Source of the DNA: Myxococcaceae bacterium | GTDB taxonomy: Bacteria > Myxococcota > Myxococcia > Myxococcales > Myxococcaceae | DNA length: 5,271 nt | NCBI GenBank assembly: GCA_018262385.1 | Contig: JAGSPQ010000333.1 | Coordinates: 1 to 5,271 of the forward strand | Direction of reading: 5' to 3' | Part shown: piece after piece, positions 1-5,271 of the stretch | Numbering within the stretch: the stretch's first letter is position 1 | How the letters are laid out: the number at the start of each line of letters is the position of its first letter | Made by a program: the position numbers and the translations under genes | Notes under the pieces: generated by a model | Databases searched by the model: none | Told to the model about the DNA's origin: nothing | The model's input: only the letters and a program-made list of their open reading frames with translations

Positions 1-1397
1 CGCCCAAGGCCCACGGGGCGCGGGCGTCGCAGCTGGCGACCCTCCAGGGGCTGTACCACGAGCGGTTGATCGACCCCCGGCTGGGCGAGCTGCTGGCGAA
101 GATGAGCGCCGCGTCGGGCGACGAGCAGGCGATGGTCCGGGTGCTCGGGCAGGAGCGCGATCGCGCGGTCAAGGTCCCCGCCCGGCTGGTCAAAGAGCTG
201 TCGGACGCGCAGTCGAGCGCGCTGGCGGCCTGGCGCAAGGCGCGCGACGCGAAGGACTTCCAGATCTTCCGCCCGGCGCTCGAGCACCTGCTCACCCTGC
301 GGCGCGAGCAGGCCGACGCCTACGGGTACGGGGCGGGCGAAGAGCGGTACGACGCGCTGCTCGAAGGCTACGAGCCGGGGATGCGGGTGAAGCGGCTGAC
401 CCCGGTGCTGAGCCAGCTCAAAGACAAGCTGGTGCCGATCGTCGAGAAGCTGTGCGCCGCGCCTCCCCCCCAGGACGTGTTCGCCGGCAAGCGCTTCGCC
501 CCCGACGCCCAGTGGGCTTTCACCGTCGAGCTGCTGCAGGCGATGGGGTTCGATCTCGAGGCCGGCCGGCAGGACAAGAGCATCCACCCCTTCACCGGCG
601 GCACCCACGCCACCGACGTGCGGCTGACCACCCGGATCAACGAAGAGACCCCGCTGCCCGCGCTGTTCGGCACCATCCACGAGGGGGGCCACGGGCTGTA
701 CGAGCAGGGCTTCTCGCCCGAGCACTTCCGCACTCCGCTCGCCGCCGCACCGTCGATGGGGCTGCACGAGTCGCAGTCCCGTTTGTGGGAGAACGTGGTC
801 GGGCGCAGCCGCCCGTTCTGGTCGCATTTCTACCCGTCGCTGCAGCGGCACTTCCCCGCCCAGCTGGGCGCGGTCGGGCTCGACGCGTTCCTCGCCGCGG
901 TCAATCGGGTCGAGCGGACCTTCATCCGGGTCGAGGCCGACGAGGTCACCTACAACCTCCACATCGTGCTGCGGTACGAGCTCGAGGTGGCGCTGCTGCG
1001 CGGCGAGCTGCAGGTGCAGGATCTGGAAGGCGCCTGGAACGAGAAGACCCGGGCGCTGTTCGGCCTCACCCCGCCGACCCCGGTGGTGGGCGTGCTGCAG
1101 GACATCCACTGGGCGTGGGGCGAGCTGGGCTACTTCCCGACCTACGCGCTGGGCAACCTGTACTCGGCGTCGCTCTACGCCTGCGCGAAGAAGCAGGTGC
1201 CGGACCTCGAGGCGTCGATCGCGAAGGGCGACCTGCTGCCGCTGCGCGACTGGCTGCGCTCGAAGATTCACCGCGAGGGCTACCGGCTCGAGGCGGAGGA
1301 TCGGATTCGCCAGGTGACGAAGCACGGGCTGACCGACGTCGACTTCGTCGCCTACCTCAACGAGAAGTACTCGGCGCTCTACGGCGTGGCGCTGTAA
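1..1397 (+). CDS. M32 family metallocarboxypeptidase (thermostable carboxypeptidase 1-like), 5'-truncated
   Basis: Zinc-dependent carboxypeptidase predicted to remove C-terminal residues from peptides in the cytoplasm; no signal peptide can be judged because the N-terminus is outside the window. The first complete codon is at 3, giving 464 residues. All M32 signature motifs are visible in order: HPF (585-593), DVRLT (615-629), the zinc site HEGGH (678-692), HESQ (from 765), IRVEAD (924-941) and GYFPTY (1128-1145). The Glu of HESQ lies 26 residues after the second His of HEGGH, the spacing expected for the third zinc ligand in this family. The C-terminus, YLNEKYSALYG, is also typical, so the 3' end is intact. 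A TTG at 66 is a possible start codon, but the frame stays open to base 3 and the upstream residues (PKAHGARASQLATLQGLYHE) match the family N-terminal helix. The true start is therefore upstream, with roughly 30-45 residues missing against the usual ~500. It converges with the kinase gene. Confidence 0.96.
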   Translation, partial: PKAHGARASQLATLQGLYHERLIDPRLGELLAKMSAASGDEQAMVRVLGQERDRAVKVPARLVKELSDAQSSALAAWRKARDAKDFQIFRPALEHLLTLRREQADAYGYGAGEERYDALLEGYEPGMRVKRLTPVLSQLKDKLVPIVEKLCAAPPPQDVFAGKRFAPDAQWAFTVELLQAMGFDLEAGRQDKSIHPFTGGTHATDVRLTTRINEETPLPALFGTIHEGGHGLYEQGFSPEHFRTPLAAAPSMGLHESQSRLWENVVGRSRPFWSHFYPSLQRHFPAQLGAVGLDAFLAAVNRVERTFIRVEADEVTYNLHIVLRYELEVALLRGELQVQDLEGAWNEKTRALFGLTPPTPVVGVLQDIHWAWGELGYFPTYALGNLYSASLYACAKKQVPDLEASIAKGDLLPLRDWLRSKIHREGYRLEAEDRIRQVTKHGLTDVDFVAYLNEKYSALYGVAL

Positions 1398-1401
1398 GCG
1401 C
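1389..1401. other. Small inverted repeat spanning the convergent stop-codon junction
   Basis: GCGCT (1389-1393) and AGCGC (1397-1401) are perfectly complementary around a 3-nt loop, with a possible additional G-U pair outside. The hairpin includes the TAA of the peptidase gene and ends directly before the TGA (complement 1402-1404) of the kinase gene. It is the only hairpin I see at this junction and could act on both transcripts. The stem is only 5 bp and no T-tract follows on either strand, so it does not meet the usual criteria for an intrinsic terminator. Confidence 0.25.
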
Positions 1402-2676
1402 TCACAGCTCGCCCAGCTTCCGCATCAGCACCGACAGGAAGCAGCAGGCGAACGGCCCCCCCACGCCCAGCACCACCCAGAGCCAGACCCGGTTCCCGGT
1501 GTTGACCTTCGCGGCGGGAATCACCTGCGGCCGCGCGACCGGCGACAGCGCGATCGGCGTGGCATCGAACGACTGCGGCGGCAGCGGCGGGGTGAAGACC
1601 GGCGTCGCGGCCGGCTGCCCCGGCACCGACCACCCCGTCACCTTCGCGGGGGTGGGCTGCCTGGGGGGCGAGGTCTTCCCCATCAGCATCGAGTGGCTCT
1701 CCACCGGCCTGGCCGGCGCCGGCCCCGAGGTCGCCCGCAGCTTCCCCGGCGCCCACGGGCCGCTGCTGGCGGTGCGCAGCGCGTCGCCCATCTGCTGGGC
1801 GGTCTGCCAGCGGTGCTCCCGATCGCGCGCCAGCCCCTTGTCGATCGCCGCGCAGAGCGGGGCCGGCACCCCGGGAGCGAGGGTCGACAGCGGCGGCGGC
1901 ACCTCGGTGCGGACCTTCACCACCAGCTCGGCGTAGCTCTGCGCCTCGAACGGCAGCCGCTTCGCCAGCAGCTCGTAGAGCATCACCGCGACCGAGTAGA
2001 GGTCGCTGCGTCCGTCGACGCTGCGGGCGTCGAAGAACTGCTCGGGCGCCATGTAGGTCGGAGTTCCCATCGCGACGCCGGTCATCGTCAGCCCGCTGGT
2101 CTCGCCCTCCTGGTGCATCTTCGAGATCCCGAAGTCGAGCAGCTTGACGAAGTCCCGCTCGCCCCGCCGGACGATGAAGACGTTGGCCGGCTTCATGTCG
2201 CGGTGGACGATGCCCTTCGCGTGCGCGGCGGCGAGCCCCTCGAGCACCTGGAGGGTGATCTGAATCAGCCGCTGCGGATCGTCGCCGCCCTCGCGGTAGA
2301 CGAGGTCCTTCAGATCCCACCCGTCGAGGAACTCGAGCGCGAGGAAGGCCTGGCCGTCGGTCACTCCCGCGTCGAGCACGCCGACGATGTGCTCGCTGCC
2401 GACCGCGCCGGCCGCCTTCGCCTCGCGCATGAACCGATCGAGCATCGATTGGTCGGCGCCCAGTTCCTTCTTCAGCAGCTTGAGCGCGACCGTCGCGTCG
2501 GTGTGGACGTGGCGCGCGCGGTACACGGTGCCGAAGCCGCCCTGGCCGAGCAGGCGCTCGATCCGGTAGCGATCGACCTGCTGGCCGATCAGCCCCGGCG
2601 CGCCCATCGCCAGCCCGGTGGCCGGGCACTTGAGCACCCCGTCGGCGTGGGTCTGTCCGCAGTGGAGGCAGCTCAC
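1402..2676 (-). CDS. Hanks-type Ser/Thr protein kinase, C-terminally membrane-anchored
   Basis: Predicted eukaryotic-like Ser/Thr kinase, 424 aa. A short N-terminal Cys cluster (C3, C6, H10, C17; CLHC...KCPATG) resembles the zinc-ribbon-like leaders of myxobacterial kinases. The kinase domain runs from about residue 37 to 300, with glycine loop GQGGFG (44-49), catalytic K66, helix-C E85, HRD 158-160 with K162 and N165, DFG 181-183, APE 210-212, D225 and R289. All key residues are present, so it should be active. The HRD Arg makes it an RD kinase, probably switched by phosphorylation in the loop 184-209 (T193, S194, T197, T199, T205). Residues ~302-395 are Pro/Ala/Ser-rich and probably disordered. 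One hydrophobic segment (~397-418) is followed by only six residues, so there is no extracellular sensor domain. The start is a GTG; GGAG 11 nt upstream supports it, and the Cys cluster begins immediately after. Substrates are unknown. It is divergent from the GT22 gene. Confidence 0.95.
   Translation of the reverse strand: MSCLHCGQTHADGVLKCPATGLAMGAPGLIGQQVDRYRIERLLGQGGFGTVYRARHVHTDATVALKLLKKELGADQSMLDRFMREAKAAGAVGSEHIVGVLDAGVTDGQAFLALEFLDGWDLKDLVYREGGDDPQRLIQITLQVLEGLAAAHAKGIVHRDMKPANVFIVRRGERDFVKLLDFGISKMHQEGETSGLTMTGVAMGTPTYMAPEQFFDARSVDGRSDLYSVAVMLYELLAKRLPFEAQSYAELVVKVRTEVPPPLSTLAPGVPAPLCAAIDKGLARDREHRWQTAQQMGDALRTASSGPWAPGKLRATSGPAPARPVESHSMLMGKTSPPRQPTPAKVTGWSVPGQPAATPVFTPPLPPQSFDATPIALSPVARPQVIPAAKVNTGNRVWLWVVLGVGGPFACCFLSVLMRKLGEL
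1456..1478 (-). other. Potential G-quadruplex motif and G7 tract inside the kinase membrane-segment codons
   Basis: Read on the minus strand, this stretch has GGG runs with loops of 7 and 3 nt followed by a run of seven G (complement of 1456-1462), which fits the loose G3+N1-7 pattern. It encodes part of the hydrophobic segment (VLGVGG) near the 3' end of the kinase gene. Because Gly/Val codons in a GC-rich genome readily produce such runs, this may be a by-product of coding. Confidence 0.3.
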
Positions 2677-2687
2677 GGTTGGCGGGT

Positions 2688-2691
2688 CTCC
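2688..2691 (-). promoter_or_regulatory. Ribosome binding site for the kinase gene
   Basis: The minus strand reads GGAG here, within TGGAGA, with 11 nt before the GTG at 2676-2674. The spacing is slightly long but workable, and no better in-frame start lies nearby. It supports the GTG as the start of the kinase. Confidence 0.5.
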
Positions 2692-2702
2692 ACGATGAGC
2701 GG

Positions 2703-2731
2703 CTTCTACCCCGGCCGTGGGGTGCTATCCA
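2703..2731 (-). promoter_or_regulatory. Putative sigma-70-type promoter of the kinase gene
   Basis: On the minus strand, TGGATA (complement 2731-2726) and TAGAAG (complement 2708-2703) each match four of six positions of TTGACA and TATAAT, and are separated by exactly 17 nt. Transcription would start near 2696, leaving a leader of about 20 nt that contains the GGAG ribosome binding site. The geometry is good, but the hexamer matches are moderate and consensus rules are loose in high-GC bacteria, so this is a prediction. Confidence 0.35.
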
Positions 2732-2741
2732 TCGGCCGATG
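2730..2741. repeat. 12-bp perfect palindrome in the divergent intergenic region
   Basis: CATCGGCCGATG is its own reverse complement. It overlaps the last two bases of the putative kinase -35 hexamer and lies 98 nt before the ATG of the glycosyltransferase gene. This is a natural place for a dimeric regulator that would affect both divergent genes. Palindromes of this length are expected about once or twice by chance in a window of this size, so an operator role is inferred from position only. Confidence 0.35.
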
Positions 2742-2802
2742 TCCTGCCCCGCCGTGCTCTTCACCGATTCGATCCAGCCCCGCTCATCCCCAGCTCCTTC
2801 GC

Positions 2803-2819
2803 GGGACGGGCGGGTCGGG
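2803..2819 (+). promoter_or_regulatory. Tight G-quadruplex motif in the leader of the glycosyltransferase gene
   Basis: GGGACGGGCGGGTCGGG has four G3 runs with loops of 2, 1 and 2 nt, a strong canonical quadruplex pattern. It lies on the coding strand and ends 20 nt before the ATG at 2840, so the mRNA leader would carry it directly next to the ribosome binding region. Folding could lower translation or affect transcription. If translation instead began at the GTG at 2717 the motif would be coding, but that upstream extension (Pro/Arg/Gly-rich) looks unlike the family. Confidence 0.4.
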
Positions 2820-2839
2820 CGCCAGGACCTCCACCCGAG

Positions 2840-4213
2840 ATGACTCCGGTGCTCCCCACCCAGGCGTGGCGGATCCGCGCGGTGGCCGCGGCGGTGGCGC
2901 TGATTCCCGCGGTGGTGGCGGTGGCGCAGCTGGGCCGGCTGCATCCAGACGAGGTGTTCCAGACCCTCGAGCCGGCGAACTACCGCGCCTTCGGCTACGG
3001 GATCCTCGCCTGGGAATGGCAGGTCGGCCTGCGCAACTGGGCGGTGCCCGGGTTGTTCGCCTGGCTGCTGAAGGCCGGCGCCGCGGTGGGCCTCAACGAT
3101 CCGCTCGCCCGCCGCGCGTTGCTCGAGGTGCCGCAGTACGCGCTCCACCTGGCGATGCTGCTCGCCGTCCATCGCCTCACCGCGCGCCGGGTCTCGTCCC
3201 TGCTGGCGGCGGCGTCGATGGTCCTCGTCGGCCTCTACGGCCCGGTCGTTCACTTCGCCGGGCGGACGATGGGCGAGTCGTTCAGCGCGGCGCTGCTGGT
3301 GCTGGCGATCGAGCGGCTCGACGCCGCCCGCGAGCGGCCGTGGCACGTCGCCGCGGTGGGAGGAGCCCTGCTCGGCCTGGCGGTGGTGACCCGCTACGGC
3401 TCGGCGGTGGTGGTGGTCGCGGCGCTGCTGTGGCTGCTGGCGACGCGGGCGTGGAAGCCGCTGCTGTTCACCACCCTGGGAGGGCTGGTGATCGCGCTCG
3501 CACTCGGCGCCCTCGACTGGGCCACCTGGGACGCGCCGTTTCACTCGCTGCGCAAGTACGTCGACTTCAACCTGGTCTCGGGGCAGGCGGCCGCCCAGTT
3601 CGGCTCCCAGCCCGGCTGGTTCTACCTGCCGCTGCTCGGGTGGCTGGGGCTGTGGGCGTGGCCGGGGCTGGTGCTGGGGGCGGTGCGGCGCAGGGACGGC
3701 GTGTCGCTGGCTGGCTTCTGTGGCCTTGCCTACGTGGTGGCGATCTCGCTCACCCCGCACAAGGAAGCGCGGTTCCTCTACCCCGGGCTGGTGCTGCTGC
3801 TGGTGGCCGCCACCCCTCCGTGGCTGGCGCTGCTCAGCCGGCTGGCGCCGCAGCGCGCGCTGCCGTTCCTCGGAGCGTCGGTGGTGGCCTGCGTCGCGAT
3901 CCTGGTCTTCCCCTCTCCCTTCCGGCCCGAGCGGCCCGAGCAGTTCCGGCTGGTGGTCAAAGCCGCGCGCGAGGCGACCGGGCTGGTGATCGTGAACGAA
4001 GGCGTGTGGGGCGCGCCGGGCTTCTTCTACCTGGGCAAGAACATCCCCTGGTTCCCCTGCGACTTCGCCGAAGACGGGCGGTTCGTGCAGGCGATGGCGA
4101 TGCCCACCTTCAACCGGGCGGTGATCTGGGACGACCGCGCCCTCGCGCAGCTGCAGCAGGCGGGGTTCCAGGTGCTCCAGACCGACGGGCCGGCGAAGCT
4201 GCTCGGCCGGTAG
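2840..4213 (+). CDS. GT22 family (Alg9/PIG-B/Gpi10-like) GT-C membrane glycosyltransferase
   Basis: Predicted polytopic glycosyltransferase that would move a sugar, mannose in characterised GT22 members, from a lipid-phosphate donor to a glycan or lipid acceptor on the outer face of the cytoplasmic membrane. Length is 457 aa from the ATG at 2840. HPDE (35-38), just after the first membrane helix, holds the expected catalytic Asp of the first external loop. It is followed by FQTLEPANY and FGYGILAWEW...GLRNW, very like the PIG-B/Gpi10 pattern. HKEARFLYP (307-315) is the second GT22 signature. About ten hydrophobic segments lie between residues 13 and 357; residues ~358-457 form a soluble tail, probably periplasmic. 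The frame is open from a GTG at 2717, but the extra 41 residues are Pro/Arg-rich and lack family character, so the ATG is preferred. An AGGA 12 nt upstream is only a weak ribosome binding site. Donor and acceptor cannot be told from the sequence. The 31 nt between its stop and the next convergent gene hold no clear terminator. Confidence 0.9.
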   Translation: MTPVLPTQAWRIRAVAAAVALIPAVVAVAQLGRLHPDEVFQTLEPANYRAFGYGILAWEWQVGLRNWAVPGLFAWLLKAGAAVGLNDPLARRALLEVPQYALHLAMLLAVHRLTARRVSSLLAAASMVLVGLYGPVVHFAGRTMGESFSAALLVLAIERLDAARERPWHVAAVGGALLGLAVVTRYGSAVVVVAALLWLLATRAWKPLLFTTLGGLVIALALGALDWATWDAPFHSLRKYVDFNLVSGQAAAQFGSQPGWFYLPLLGWLGLWAWPGLVLGAVRRRDGVSLAGFCGLAYVVAISLTPHKEARFLYPGLVLLLVAATPPWLALLSRLAPQRALPFLGASVVACVAILVFPSPFRPERPEQFRLVVKAAREATGLVIVNEGVWGAPGFFYLGKNIPWFPCDFAEDGRFVQAMAMPTFNRAVIWDDRALAQLQQAGFQVLQTDGPAKLLGR

Positions 4214-4244
4214 TCCTTCGTCGTCCGCCCGTGCAAGTGCGCCG

Positions 4245-5271
4245 TCAGTCGACCCAGGGCCGCGCCTGCTTCACCACCAGCTTGCCCGCCGCGGTGACCT
4301 TGAACTCGATGTCCATCGCGAACGAAGGATCCGCCTGGGCGCCGTAGAGCTTCTTGAAGTGCGCCTGCAGCTTCGCCATCGCGCCCGTCAGCTCGGTCAG
4401 CTGCGCCCTGGTCATCACGCTCTTGTTGCCCGTCGTCTCGCTCGAGTGGCGGATGTACTGGGTCTCGTACTCGCCGTGCTCGCCGATCGCCGAGATCAGC
4501 ATCTCGTCCGGGGTCGCGTTCGGATCCGGGTTCGTCACCAGGCTCTCGCCCACCTGCACGTTGACGTAGAAGCCGGGCCAGTTCGGGTCGTAGACGTTCT
4601 TCGTCACCGCCACGCCGTTCGACACCTCGTCATCGAAGTTGTCGGTCAGCAGCACGCCCATCGCCGCGCTCAGGTGATCGATGCGGTGGAACTCGCGCTC
4701 CTCGAACGCCCGGTAGTTCCACAGCGACGCCCACACCTGCTTCACCGTGTTGCCCAGGTGCCCTTCGTCCGGACGGTGGGTGTACGAGTCGTAGAGCCCC
4801 GCGCCGTTGAACCCCTTGAGGTCCTCGTTGTTGGTCGAGCTTCGCGCCCGAATCGCCTGCCCGGGAGGGAACTTCTTCTGCGCCGCTTCCAGCTGGGCCG
4901 CCAGCTCGGGCGGGATCGTCGCCCGCTCCAGCTTCTGCTGGAACGCGCGCAGCTTCTGCTCGCGCACCGCCGGGTCGGCCTTGAACGCCGGGTCGGCCAT
5001 CATCGCCGTGGCCTGCGCGTACAGGCCGTTGGCCTTCATGAACTTGTCGTAGAACGAGAACGGCACCGCCAGCTGCCCCGCGCCGGTGTTCGCCGGCAGG
5101 ATCTTCTTCAGCTCGGCCAGGTTCGACGCCTTCGCGCCGTACGCCTTCACCGACGCGAAGCCCATTTGGTCCAGCGAGGCGATCTTCGTCACCGTCAGAT
5201 CGCGCGGCGGCTTCTGCGCCCGCGGCGGCCGCACCCCCTCGAGCCACGCGTCGGCCTGCGCCTTCGTCGCT
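4245..5271 (-). CDS. PPDK_N-type ATP-grasp (PEP/pyruvate-binding) domain protein, N-terminus outside window
   Basis: The 341 visible residues carry the ATP-grasp nucleotide-binding domain of the PEP synthase / pyruvate phosphate dikinase family (PPDK_N). Counting from the right edge: YGAKASNLAEL (44-54, the family's GGKxxNLxEL), RARSSTNNEDL (141-151, the RSS nucleotide-binding motif), GFNGAGLYDS (153-162), ASLWNYRAFEERE (181-193), NGVAVT (218-223), DIEF (320-323, expected metal/ATP Glu) and QARPW (335-339). The protein stops two residues after QARPW. In PEP synthase this point is followed by the swivelling phosphohistidine domain and the PEP/pyruvate-binding barrel, and both are absent here. 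It therefore cannot make PEP alone; it might phosphorylate a separate partner or another substrate. A GTG at 5234 could start the frame, but its only Shine-Dalgarno-like GAGGG abuts it with no spacing, and the frame stays open to the window edge (KAQADAWLEG), so the gene most likely begins upstream. A coiled-coil-like helix occupies about residues 102-133. Confidence 0.88.
   Translation of the reverse strand, partial: ATKAQADAWLEGVRPPRAQKPPRDLTVTKIASLDQMGFASVKAYGAKASNLAELKKILPANTGAGQLAVPFSFYDKFMKANGLYAQATAMMADPAFKADPAVREQKLRAFQQKLERATIPPELAAQLEAAQKKFPPGQAIRARSSTNNEDLKGFNGAGLYDSYTHRPDEGHLGNTVKQVWASLWNYRAFEEREFHRIDHLSAAMGVLLTDNFDDEVSNGVAVTKNVYDPNWPGFYVNVQVGESLVTNPDPNATPDEMLISAIGEHGEYETQYIRHSSETTGNKSVMTRAQLTELTGAMAKLQAHFKKLYGAQADPSFAMDIEFKVTAAGKLVVKQARPWVD

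Noticed and set aside
465..471. C7 run in the peptidase gene as a phase-variation tract
   Set aside because: It encodes a Pro triplet in a loop, is short, and matches ordinary codon choice in GC-rich coding DNA.
452..1936. Plus-strand open frame overlapping the end of the peptidase gene and continuing antisense to the kinase gene
   Set aside because: Arg/Ala/Pro-rich translation from a shifted frame of a gene whose true frame has all M32 motifs.
2717..2839. GTG at 2717 as the start of the glycosyltransferase
   Set aside because: The added 41 residues are Pro/Arg-rich, lie ahead of the first membrane helix where GT22 proteins usually begin, and would use the intergenic palindrome and G-quadruplex region as coding DNA. 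The ATG at 2840 is a better fit.
1379..3760. Long minus-strand open frame (793 codons) running through the kinase gene and antisense to most of the glycosyltransferase gene
   Set aside because: The translation is Arg/Gly/Ala/Pro/Gln/His-rich with no domain, typical of an off-frame in high-GC DNA. The kinase and GT22 frames on the same DNA carry complete, ordered family motifs.
4214..4244. Search for a terminator between the convergent GT22 and ATP-grasp genes
   Set aside because: Only 31 nt, with no stable inverted repeat and no T-tract on either strand.
1693..4347. Long plus-strand open frame (884 codons) antisense to the kinase and overlapping the glycosyltransferase gene
   Set aside because: Low-complexity Arg/Ala/Gly composition, no recognisable domain, and it crosses three real genes and two intergenic gaps. 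It is a GC-driven shadow.
4630..5247. Minus-strand 205-codon frame within the ATP-grasp gene
   Set aside because: Shifted frame of the PPDK_N gene with Gly/Ala/Arg-rich, motif-free translation.
1..5271. A linked novel multi-gene system (defence, biosynthetic or mobile)
   Set aside because: The four genes alternate strands and belong to recognisable, functionally separate families, and there are no repeats, recombinases, tRNA genes or foreign-looking base composition in the window.

Overview
The window is very GC-rich on both strands, roughly 70% by eye, with strong G/C preference at third codon positions. The gene content includes a Hanks-type Ser/Thr kinase with an N-terminal Cys cluster, a proline-rich linker and a C-terminal membrane anchor, and a PPDK_N-type ATP-grasp protein. 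Together these suggest a myxobacterium-like member of the Myxococcota. The lineage is an inference from composition and gene style, because no rRNA or marker gene is present.

Layout: (1) 1-1397 (+) is the 3' nine-tenths of an M32 metallocarboxypeptidase gene whose start lies left of the window. (2) 1402-2676 (-) is a complete Ser/Thr protein kinase gene with a GTG start; it converges on the peptidase gene with only 4 nt between the stop codons. (3) 2677-2839 is a 163-nt divergent intergenic region. It holds a plausible sigma-70-like promoter and RBS for the kinase, a 12-bp perfect palindrome touching the -35 box, and a tight G-quadruplex motif just upstream of the next gene. (4) 2840-4213 (+) is a multi-pass GT-C glycosyltransferase of the GT22 (Alg9/PIG-B/Gpi10-like) family. 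(5) 4214-4244 is a 31-nt convergent gap with no recognisable terminator. (6) 4245-5271 (-) is the C-terminal part of a protein with a PPDK_N (PEP synthase-type) ATP-grasp domain; its N-terminus lies right of the window.

The four genes alternate strand (+ - + -), so none share an operon here, and nothing in the sequence forces a common pathway. The only likely regulatory link is between the kinase and glycosyltransferase genes, which are divergent and share an upstream region. I see no tRNA, rRNA, CRISPR array, insertion sequence or phage signal, and no clear new multi-gene system. The most unusual points are the ATP-grasp protein that ends without a phosphohistidine domain, the eukaryote-like GT22 enzyme in a bacterial context, and the compact palindrome/promoter/G-quadruplex arrangement between the divergent genes.
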